Origin: an uncultured Acidobacteriia bacterium
Lineage (GTDB): Bacteria > Acidobacteriota > Terriglobia > Bryobacterales > Bryobacteraceae
DNA: 64,000 nt
NCBI GenBank assembly: GCA_903929755.1
Contig: CAIYVZ010000200.1
Coordinates: 1-64,000 of the forward strand
Reading direction: 5' to 3'
Positions 50,825-58,167 of the stretch are shown piece after piece. Both the position numbers and the translations under genes were made by a program. The notes beneath the pieces are model-generated. The model ran no database searches and was not told the origin of the DNA. It was given only the letters and a program-made list of their open reading frames with translations. Positions within the stretch are counted from its first letter, which is position 1. Each line of letters opens with the position of its first letter.

Positions 50825-50915
50825 ATAGGACTCGTTCCGGTTATGTTACTCCACCCCTTCCCCTCACTCCGTTGTATTCTTGGATTTGACGTCCTCCCGC
50901 CCGGCCGCGTACGAC

Positions 50916-51881
50916 ATGCCTGTTCAGCCCGGCTCTCCCGCGCTGCAACTCAGGCACCTCGAAGCCGCCATCGGGCTCTCCGTTCGTGGCAAACCCGAAG
51001 TCGTCCGGCTCTCCCTTGTCTGCCTGCTGGCGCGCGGCCACTTGCTGATTGAAGATGTCCCCGGCGTCGGAAAAACCACTCTCGCCCAGGCCATCGCCCG
51101 TGCCGTGGATGGCAGTTTCCATCGCCTCCAATTCACCAGCGACATGTTGCCGTCCGACGTCCTTGGTGTCACGGTCTACAACTCGCACTCCGAGCAGTTC
51201 GAATTCAAGCCCGGGCCCCTCTTCGCGAATTTTCTCCTCGCCGACGAAATCAATCGCGCCACCCCAAAAACGCAATCCGCCCTGCTGGAAGCCATGAATG
51301 AGCAGCAGGTCTCCGTGGAAGGCCGCACCCTGCCGCTGCCTGATCCCTTCATGGTGATCGCCACCCAGAACCCCGCCGAGCACCACGGCACCTACCCTCT
51401 GCCCGAATCGCAGCTCGACCGCTTCCTGATGCGCCTTTCCATCGGCTATCCCGAGCGGCAGAGCGAGCGCGAAATCATTCGCCAGCCCGACGCCCGCCAT
51501 ACCCTGGTCACCCCCAGCGTCATCGGCCCCGGCGAGCTTCTGGAATACCAGGAGTTCGTCGCACAAGTGAAGGTGGACGCCGCCATCGTCGATTACATGC
51601 TGACCGTTGTGGAACGAACCCGCACGCATGAAGGTCTGTCGCTGGGCGTGAGCCCGCGCGGTTCTCAGGCCCTGTACCGCGCCGTGCAGGCACTCGCCGC
51701 AATGGAAGGTCGTGCCTGGGCCCTCCCCGACGACGTAAAATTACTGGCCCCCAAAGTCCTGGGGCATCGCGTGATGGCCGCCGCCAGGGCCGGGTTGGTT
51801 TCACGCCGCCAGAACGCTGGAGCGGCTGCCGGAGAGCGCATCATTGAAGAGATTCTGGCCTCCGTCGAGGTGCCGCTTTAA
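50916..51881 (+). CDS. MoxR-family AAA+ ATPase
   Basis: ATG at 50916 (MPVQPGSPALQLRHLEAAIG) is preferred to a TTG at 50880. The 321-residue AAA+ protein has Walker A EDVPGVGKTTLAQAIA, Walker B NFLLADEINRATPKTQSALL, sensor ATQNPAEHHGTYPLPESQLD and the Arg finger RF. MoxR ATPases normally sit next to DUF58 and VWA-domain genes; here none follow. Instead the copper-related genes start one base after its stop, so it may act as a chaperone in their maturation (inference). Confidence 0.9.
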   Translation: MPVQPGSPALQLRHLEAAIGLSVRGKPEVVRLSLVCLLARGHLLIEDVPGVGKTTLAQAIARAVDGSFHRLQFTSDMLPSDVLGVTVYNSHSEQFEFKPGPLFANFLLADEINRATPKTQSALLEAMNEQQVSVEGRTLPLPDPFMVIATQNPAEHHGTYPLPESQLDRFLMRLSIGYPERQSEREIIRQPDARHTLVTPSVIGPGELLEYQEFVAQVKVDAAIVDYMLTVVERTRTHEGLSLGVSPRGSQALYRAVQALAAMEGRAWALPDDVKLLAPKVLGHRVMAAARAGLVSRRQNAGAAAGERIIEEILASVEVPL

Positions 51882-51882
51882 T

Positions 51883-52233
51883 ATGCTCCGTCGCGCCAGC
51901 CGCGCCCTGGTCCTTACCGCCATTGTGACGGTCATCGCTTATGCGCAGTGCTTCAGCGATTGCGGCCTGCGTCCGTGCGAACCGGAACACGCTGCACCCG
52001 GAAGTTGCCACCACGAAGCCCCACCCAGCCAGACGACAGCCTGCGCCCACCAACACTTCGATTTCTCATCCCCCGAAGCCCGCATCCCGAACGGTGTTTC
52101 ACCGCTGCTGATCCTGGCTGAAATTCCGTGGCGCACGCCGCAAAGTTTCCTCACCGCAACGCGCCCCCCGGTTCCCTCCACATCCCCGCCCGCCAGTACT
52201 TTCATCTCCGCACCCCTGCTACTCCGCGTCTAG
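51883..52233 (+). CDS. Small secreted Cys/His-rich protein in a copper-handling operon
   Basis: ATG at 51883, one base after the MoxR stop. The 116-residue product has a signal peptide (ALVLTAIVTVIAYAQ). A dense metal-ligand stretch follows: QCFSDCGLRPCEPEHAAPGS then CHHEAP and CAHQHFDF, i.e. five Cys and five His in about 45 residues. The C-terminal half is Pro/Ser/Thr-rich. No known family recognised. Position before a multicopper oxidase and a CusF-TolC fusion suggests a periplasmic copper-binding protein. Confidence 0.6.
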   Translation: MLRRASRALVLTAIVTVIAYAQCFSDCGLRPCEPEHAAPGSCHHEAPPSQTTACAHQHFDFSSPEARIPNGVSPLLILAEIPWRTPQSFLTATRPPVPSTSPPASTFISAPLLLRV

Positions 52234-52296
52234 CCCTCGCGGCAATCGCGTAGTCGTAAATTGCTGTCCCGCCCTATAATCCCAGGAGAATTATTC

Positions 52297-53538
52297 ATGA
52301 ACCCGCGAAGAAGCTTCTTCCGAAGCCTTCTCGAATTCGGCACCGGCGCCGCTGCGTTGTCGCAGGTGGCCACCGCCCAGCCCACGCTCTCCCCCGTATC
52401 CGTCCAGACCCCCGATATCGCCGACCTCCCCTTCACCCTCGACAACGGCGTCAAGGTCTTTCACCTCATCGCAGAACCCGTAAAACAGACAGTCATCCCC
52501 GGCCGCACCTTCGACCTTTGGGGCTTCAACGGCAGCGCCCCCGGTCCCACCATCCAGGCCACCGAAGGCGACCGGATCCGCATCATCTTCGACAACCATC
52601 TGCCCGAACCCACCGGCATCCACTGGCACGGCCTCGAACTTCCTATCGAAATGGACGGCGTCCCCGGCATTGGTCAGGATCTTGTAAAACCCGGCGGACG
52701 CTTCATCTACGAATTCCCTCTGCACCAAAACGGGACTTTTTTCTATCACCCCCACATGGCCATGCAGGAGATGGTGGGCATGCTGGGCGGCTTCATCATC
52801 CACCCCAAAACCGCGTACACCCCGCACGTGGCCCGCGACTTCCTCATCGCGCTCCAGGAATATTCTGTACTGCCCAACAGCACCATCCCGAACAGTATGA
52901 GCATGGAATTCAACTGGCTGACGTTCAACGGCAAAGCCGGTCCCGCCTCCACGCCACTCATCATCAAACAGGGTGAGCGCGTTCGCATCCGCATCATCAA
53001 TCTGGGCATGGACCACCACCCCATCCACCTTCACGGCTTCACCTTCTGGGAGACCGGACGCGAGGGTGCCCGCCAGCCCGAAGCCATCTGGCCCCGCGGC
53101 AACACAACCCTCGTCGGCGTCGCCCAGGCTCGCGACATCGAATTTATTGCGGATCGCCAGGGGGACTGGATGTTCCACTGCCACCTGCCGCACCACATGA
53201 TGAACCAAATGGCGTCGCGCGGTGGCATCACCAACGGCCCCCTCACCGCCGCCGGAATGGCACAGGCCATGTCGGATATGCCGGGCATGGACCACGCCGC
53301 GCACGCCGCCGCAACCGCGGACCTGCCCCCCAACGCCAACCAGATCCCGCTGTTCCCGCAGGATGCCTTCATGGAGGGTCCCATGATGGCCATGGATAAA
53401 GAAGTCGATAAGCCCGAGGCTTACGGCCTGCCGAAGAACTGGAGCGGCTTCGTGGGAGGCATGATGACCCTGGTGCGCGTAATGCCGCCCGCAATGTTCG
53501 ACAAAGTGATGGAACTGAAGCGAGGCAACCATGCTTAG
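52297..53538 (+). CDS. Exported multicopper oxidase
   Basis: ATG at 52297 preceded by AGGAGA; 413 residues with a twin-arginine-type leader (MNPRRSFFRSLLEFGTGAAA). All copper ligands are seen: HWHGLE, FFYHPHMAM, HHPIHLHGF and MFHCHLPHHM. Only two cupredoxin blocks fit this length, so it may be a two-domain/compact type. A Met/His-rich segment (SDMPGMDHAAHAAAT) follows, as in copper-tolerance oxidases (CopA/CueO). It probably oxidises Cu(I) in the periplasm. Confidence 0.9.
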   Translation: MNPRRSFFRSLLEFGTGAAALSQVATAQPTLSPVSVQTPDIADLPFTLDNGVKVFHLIAEPVKQTVIPGRTFDLWGFNGSAPGPTIQATEGDRIRIIFDNHLPEPTGIHWHGLELPIEMDGVPGIGQDLVKPGGRFIYEFPLHQNGTFFYHPHMAMQEMVGMLGGFIIHPKTAYTPHVARDFLIALQEYSVLPNSTIPNSMSMEFNWLTFNGKAGPASTPLIIKQGERVRIRIINLGMDHHPIHLHGFTFWETGREGARQPEAIWPRGNTTLVGVAQARDIEFIADRQGDWMFHCHLPHHMMNQMASRGGITNGPLTAAGMAQAMSDMPGMDHAAHAAATADLPPNANQIPLFPQDAFMEGPMMAMDKEVDKPEAYGLPKNWSGFVGGMMTLVRVMPPAMFDKVMELKRGNHA

Positions 53539-55027
53539 GAAAATCGCCCTCGTCACCCTCGGCATGGCAGTGGTCGCCCTGGCCCAGAAGCAACCCCTCA
53601 CGTTTCGTGGCAAAGTCCAGCAGATCAACGCCGCCAGCGGTCGCATCACCGTAGCGGGCGAAGCGGTAGAAGGCTGGATGGCCGCCATGACCATGGCCTA
53701 CCCTGTCGCCGATAAAGAAATCCTCGCCACCCTGAAACCTGGCGACGCCATCACGGCCACCGTCTACGCCGGAGACATGGCGCTGCACCATGTCACCATC
53801 GTCAAAGCGCAAGACGCACCCGGTGCCTTCTCCCTCGAAACCCTGGAACAACTGGCGCTGAAGAACAACCCCACCGCCGCCCAGGCACAGGCCAATCTCC
53901 GCGCCGCCACCGCGCTCGCAAAGCAGGCAGGCCTCTATCCCAACCCTACCGTCGGTTACTACGGCGATGAGATTCGAGGAGGCTATTCCGGCGGCGGCAA
54001 ACAGGGAGCCTTCGTCAACCAGACCATCGTGATGGGGGGCAAACTTCAGGCTGCCCGCAAAGTGGCCACGCTGCAAGCCGCGGAAACCGAAACTTCCGCC
54101 GAACTCCAGCGCGTCCGCATCCTGAACAGCGTCCGCACTTCGTTCTATCGCGTGCTCGCCGCCCAGCGACTCGTGGCAGTCCGCCGCAAACTGGAACAAC
54201 TGGCCCACGAAACCGCCACCACCGCGGGTCATTTGGCCAACGTGGGACAGGCTGACAAACCCGACGTCCTGCAGGCGGAAGTTGAACAGGAACAGGCGGC
54301 CATCGGAGTCACAATCGCGGAACAGACTCTCACCGCGGCATGGCGAGTCCTCGCCGCCGTCGCCGGGCAACCCGACCTCCCTGTCACCAAACTCGAAGGA
54401 GATCTGGATGCCGTCCCCCAGTTCACCTTCGACGAAGCCCTCGCCCTCACCCTGCGCGATAGCCCCGAAGTGAAGCTCTCTCAAGTCGCAGTCGCCCGCG
54501 CCGAGGCCTCCCTCACGGCCGCAAAGAAAGTCCCCATCCCCGACCTGCAAATCACCGGCGTCATCGCCAACAATTTCACCCCGCTTGAGACCACTCACCT
54601 TCCAGCCGGGGTCCAGAGCGCCGCGCAGGTGGGCGTTCAACTCCCGCTGTTCAATCGCAACCAGGGCAACATCGCCGCCGCTAAAGACGGCATCGAAAGC
54701 TCCCGCCAGGACGCCGAACGCGTCCGCCTCCAGCTCCGGCGCAACCTCGCCGCCACCTTCCGCGACTACGACGCCGCCCGCACGATCGCCCTCCAATACA
54801 AAAATCAGATGCTCCCCAGGGCCGAACAGGCTTATCATTTGTATCAAGCCAGTTATCGAAAGATGGCGGCGGCATATCCTCAGGTCCAAATGTCACAGCG
54901 AACGCTTTTCCAACTCGAAGTCGAATACGTGCAAGCGCTCGAAAACGTGTGGCAGAGCGCCCTGGCCATCCGGGGCTTCGGGCTGATGGATGGTCTGGCT
55001 GCCCCCGCCAGGAGCCTGGCACCGTAA
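53531..55027 (+). CDS. CusF-like copper-binding domain fused to a TolC-family outer-membrane factor
   Basis: The 498-residue protein overlaps the oxidase gene by 8 bp. After a signal peptide (ALVTLGMAVVALAQ), residues about 22-95 form a CusF-like OB domain (FRGKVQQINAASGRITVAGE, then VEGWMAAMTMAYPV) with Trp and two Met in the CusF positions but the usual His before EAVEGW replaced by Gly. Residues about 100-495 are a TolC/CusC outer-membrane efflux protein with two OEP repeats (SLETLEQLALKNNPTAAQAQ, FTFDEALALTLRDSPEVKLS). CusF and CusC are normally separate proteins. No CusA/CusB partner is in the window. Confidence 0.8.
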   Translation: MLRKIALVTLGMAVVALAQKQPLTFRGKVQQINAASGRITVAGEAVEGWMAAMTMAYPVADKEILATLKPGDAITATVYAGDMALHHVTIVKAQDAPGAFSLETLEQLALKNNPTAAQAQANLRAATALAKQAGLYPNPTVGYYGDEIRGGYSGGGKQGAFVNQTIVMGGKLQAARKVATLQAAETETSAELQRVRILNSVRTSFYRVLAAQRLVAVRRKLEQLAHETATTAGHLANVGQADKPDVLQAEVEQEQAAIGVTIAEQTLTAAWRVLAAVAGQPDLPVTKLEGDLDAVPQFTFDEALALTLRDSPEVKLSQVAVARAEASLTAAKKVPIPDLQITGVIANNFTPLETTHLPAGVQSAAQVGVQLPLFNRNQGNIAAAKDGIESSRQDAERVRLQLRRNLAATFRDYDAARTIALQYKNQMLPRAEQAYHLYQASYRKMAAAYPQVQMSQRTLFQLEVEYVQALENVWQSALAIRGFGLMDGLAAPARSLAP

Positions 55028-55651
55028 ATGAATAAGAACCTCCTTTGGGCTGTTACCGGCATGCTGGGCCTGCTCCTGATCGGCGCGGGTGCGGCGCTGA
55101 TCGCGCTGCAGACCACCGCCGGAGGCTTCAGCGCCCACGCCGAACCTACCGCCATCGAAGCCTGGGCCGCCACGAAAGCCCGCCAGATGGCCATGCCGGC
55201 CGGCGCGCTGGCGACGCACAATCCCGTGCCACCCTCCCCTGGAAATCTCGCCGAAGCAAAGGAACACTGGGCCGACCACTGCGCCGGATGCCACGCCAAT
55301 GATGGCAGCGCCGCCAACACCATGGGCAGACAGATGTACCCGCCCGCTCCCGACATGCGCCAGGCCAAAACCCAGAATCTTTCTGACGGCGAACTCTTCT
55401 TCATCATCGAAAACGGCATCCGCCTCACCGGTATGCCCGCCTGGGGCAACGGGACCGCCCACAGCACCGAAGCCTCCTGGAAGCTGGTCCACTTCATCCG
55501 GCATCTGCCGAAGCTCACCACAACCGAGATCGCCGAAATGGAGAAAATGAATCCCAAGAGTCCGGCCGATCTGGAAGAAGAAAAACAGGAAGAAGAATTC
55601 CTGAAGGGTGCCACCCCGGCCCCCACCGCCCAGGAATCGCATCACCACTAA
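55028..55651 (+). CDS. Membrane-anchored c-type cytochrome
   Basis: The ATG follows the previous stop directly. 207 residues: N-terminal membrane anchor (LLWAVTGMLGLLLIGAGAAL), one heme site DHCAGCHANDG and an axial Met in IRLTGMPAWGNG. The fold is cytochrome-c class I. The end is very acidic (DLEEEKQEEEF) and finishes ESHHH, which could bind metal. It probably accepts electrons linked to the multicopper oxidase. Confidence 0.85.
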   Translation: MNKNLLWAVTGMLGLLLIGAGAALIALQTTAGGFSAHAEPTAIEAWAATKARQMAMPAGALATHNPVPPSPGNLAEAKEHWADHCAGCHANDGSAANTMGRQMYPPAPDMRQAKTQNLSDGELFFIIENGIRLTGMPAWGNGTAHSTEASWKLVHFIRHLPKLTTTEIAEMEKMNPKSPADLEEEKQEEEFLKGATPAPTAQESHHH

Positions 55652-55669
55652 ACTTAAGGACTACCCACC

Positions 55670-56002
55670 ATGACGCGCAGATCAACCCTCGTAACCACTT
55701 TCATCCTGTTGCTGACCGTCACCGCAGCCTTCGCCCACAACGGCGTTGAGCACGTCCTCGGCACCATCAAAGTCCTCACCGAAACCTCCATCACCGTGGA
55801 GACCCCGAAGCACACCTCCGTGACAGTAGAGGTAAGCGCGGCCACAAAATATGCGAACGCGAAGGGAGTCGCTACCGCGAGAGATATGAAAGTGGGAGAT
55901 CGTGTGGCCATTGACGCGAAGGAAGGCACAGACAACAAACTGTCCGCCCTCTCCGTGAAAATCGGTGCGGGAGCCACGGCCGAGCACGCCGACCACAAAT
56001 AA
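55670..56002 (+). CDS. Small secreted protein, DUF5666-like
   Basis: The 110-residue product has a signal peptide (LVTTFILLLTVTAAFA). The mature part begins HNGVEHVLGTIKVLTETSIT, a small beta-barrel pattern (GTI-V--SITVETP, GDRVAIDA) like DUF5666/OB-type proteins. It ends EHADHK, giving His at both ends. Last gene of the copper-related run, 18 bp after the cytochrome. Probably a periplasmic metal-binding protein (inference). Confidence 0.65.
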   Translation: MTRRSTLVTTFILLLTVTAAFAHNGVEHVLGTIKVLTETSITVETPKHTSVTVEVSAATKYANAKGVATARDMKVGDRVAIDAKEGTDNKLSALSVKIGAGATAEHADHK

Positions 56003-56015
56003 ATCCCTGGGGGTC

Positions 56016-56050
56016 TAAGACATCGGGGAGCTATGACATCGGGGCTCTTA
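56016..56050. promoter_or_regulatory. Repeat/hairpin between copper genes and the TPR-barrel gene
   Basis: GACATCGGGG occurs twice, 16 bp apart, within an interrupted inverted repeat (CTAAGA...TCTTAG with inner GAGC...GCTC). It is followed by an eight-A run and a second A-run (to about 56075). It could end the copper operon or regulate the next gene. Confidence 0.35.
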
Positions 56051-56112
56051 GAAAAAAAAGATCTCTGAGAAAAAACCTTCCGGCCCGCACTTATTAGGTT
56101 GGAGGCCAGAAG

Positions 56113-58167
56113 ATCAGACTCTTGTCGCTCAGCCTGTTGGCGGCGGTCGCGCTTGCCCAGGTCCCTGTCTCCGCTGATGAGGCATCCGCTAAAGACCAGG
56201 GTAAGGACCCCGCCTACCCCGCTCTCACCACCGCGTTCGAAGCCCTGCGCAGCCACGATTACGACCGCGCTGTAGCCGATTTCCGTGCTGCCGCCGCCCT
56301 CTCGCCGCGCCGTACCGACATCCGCAAAAACCTCGGCTACACGCTGCTCAAAACCGGCGAATCCGAGGCCGCCCGCGAAGAATTTGGCGTCGCCGTGCAA
56401 CTGGACCCCGCTGACGTCCACCTCGCCCTGGAATACGCCTTCCTTTGTTTTGAAGCCCGCGACGACGCCCCGGCGCGCAAAGCTGAAGCCCGCCGCATCT
56501 TCGCCCGGGTTCGCGACACCACCAGCGACACCACCCTTCGCACCACCGCAGCCCAGGCCTTCCGCAACGTGGATGAACCCCTTGCCGCCGGAATCGCACG
56601 ATGGCAGCAGGCCCTGGCTACTTCAAAACCTAACTTCAGCGCCCATTACGAGTTAGCGCAGCTCGCCGAGCAGCGGGACGAACTGGCGCTCGCCGCCGCT
56701 AACTACCGCGCCGCGTACCAAATCCTGCCCGAGCGCAAATCCGTGCTCCTGGAACTGGCACGTGTGGAAAAAGCGCGAGGGAACCCCGAGGGCATGGTCG
56801 CCGCCCTCCTCGCCGCCACCCGAGGTGCCGAACCACGTGCCGCCGAACTCGCCCGCGAACGCATGCCGGACCGCTACCCCTTCGTCTACGAATTCCGCCA
56901 GGCTCTGGAGCTTGACCCGAAAAACGCAACCCTCCACCGCGAACTCGCCTTCCTGCTGCTCAGCATGTCGGAATCGAACCAACTGCCCCGCCAGCAGGCC
57001 GAAGCCGAATTCAAAGAGGTCCTCGCCGGGGCCCCGAACGATTACCTGGCCGCCGCTCAACTTGGCCTCCTCTACCTGGCCGACAAACGCGACGACCTCG
57101 CCATGCCGATCCTCAAAGACGTCCTTGGCCATGCCGACCCTGGAACCGCCAATCGCGTCCGCCTGGCGCTAAAAATGCCGCTCGTCCTCGAAGAACACAG
57201 TCAGGACGAAACACCCCTCGATCCCCGCATCCTCGGCGAACGCAGCTACAACGCCGGCTTCCTGAAGGACGCCCTCCGCTACTTCACCCTGGCCCACGAA
57301 ACCAACCCCATCGATTCCCAGGTTCTGCTTAAACTCGGCTGGACCAACAACCTCCTCCACAACGACGCCACCGCCGTCAAATGGTTCAACGAAGCCCGCC
57401 ACAGCGCCGACCCCGCCATTGCCGCCGAAGCCGCCAAGGCGTGGACCAACCTCCGCCCCAGTACCCAACTGGTCCGGACCACCGTCTGGACTTACCCCGT
57501 CTTTTCCTCGCGCTGGAGCGATCTGTTCGGCTACGGGCAGGCAAAATCTGAAATCCGGCTCGGGAATCTCCCCTTCAAACCCTACCTCTCCGCCCGCTTT
57601 GTCGGCGACATCCGCCGCACCAGCGAAGGCCCGCTGAAACAGGCGCTCTCTGAATCCGCCATCATCTTCGGAGCCGGAATTATGACCCGCCAGTATCACG
57701 GCGCCCTGGCATGGTTTGAGACTGGCACCGCCGTCACATATCTCCGCAAAGGTCACTGGCAGGACACGCGCGGCGGCATCTCCTGGTCCCGAAATCGGGG
57801 TGCCTCGCTCGGTGCCACCGAGGACGGCTTCTTCCTCGAGAACACCGCCGACAGCGTCTTCGTCAGCCACTTCGGCAACGACATTATTAACTATTCCCAG
57901 AACAAAGCCGGTTACCGCGCCACACTCGCTGGCATCCCCACGCAGTTCTTCTGGTCCGCCAGCATGACCTTCGACATAAAGCACCAGTACTGGGCCAACT
58001 TCGCCGAAATCGGCCCCGGCTTCCGCCTCCACCCGCCCGGCCTGCCGCCCTCCGTCACCGTCACTGTCTCGGCAATTCGCGGCATCTACACCATCAACGA
58101 CGGCAATCCCCGCCGCCCCAATTTCAACGACCTTCGCGCCGGAGTCTGGTATGCGTTCACTAAATAG
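56113..58167 (+). CDS. TPR protein with C-terminal outer-membrane barrel (NfrA/PgaA-like)
   Basis: About 684 residues. No ATG is present; the GGAGG at 56101 is well placed (7 bp) for an ATC codon at 56113 (IRLLSLSLLAAVALAQ), giving a good signal peptide. The first TTG (56122) is 16 bp from it. Residues about 35-450 are TPRs (YDRAVADFRAAAALSPRR, ARRIFARV..., ALRYFTLAHETNPIDSQVLL). The last 200 are beta-barrel-like (SEIRLGNLPFKPYLSARFVG, WANFAEIGPGFRLHPPG). This is the layout of exopolysaccharide porins (PgaA, BcsC) and of NfrA. It overlaps the next gene by 17 bp. Confidence 0.7.
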   Translation: MRLLSLSLLAAVALAQVPVSADEASAKDQGKDPAYPALTTAFEALRSHDYDRAVADFRAAAALSPRRTDIRKNLGYTLLKTGESEAAREEFGVAVQLDPADVHLALEYAFLCFEARDDAPARKAEARRIFARVRDTTSDTTLRTTAAQAFRNVDEPLAAGIARWQQALATSKPNFSAHYELAQLAEQRDELALAAANYRAAYQILPERKSVLLELARVEKARGNPEGMVAALLAATRGAEPRAAELARERMPDRYPFVYEFRQALELDPKNATLHRELAFLLLSMSESNQLPRQQAEAEFKEVLAGAPNDYLAAAQLGLLYLADKRDDLAMPILKDVLGHADPGTANRVRLALKMPLVLEEHSQDETPLDPRILGERSYNAGFLKDALRYFTLAHETNPIDSQVLLKLGWTNNLLHNDATAVKWFNEARHSADPAIAAEAAKAWTNLRPSTQLVRTTVWTYPVFSSRWSDLFGYGQAKSEIRLGNLPFKPYLSARFVGDIRRTSEGPLKQALSESAIIFGAGIMTRQYHGALAWFETGTAVTYLRKGHWQDTRGGISWSRNRGASLGATEDGFFLENTADSVFVSHFGNDIINYSQNKAGYRATLAGIPTQFFWSASMTFDIKHQYWANFAEIGPGFRLHPPGLPPSVTVTVSAIRGIYTINDGNPRRPNFNDLRAGVWYAFTK

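Noticed and set aside
52291-53694. 467-codon leftward Gly/Asp/Val-rich frame
   Set aside because: Shadow of the multicopper oxidase, whose copper ligands are all present on the plus strand.
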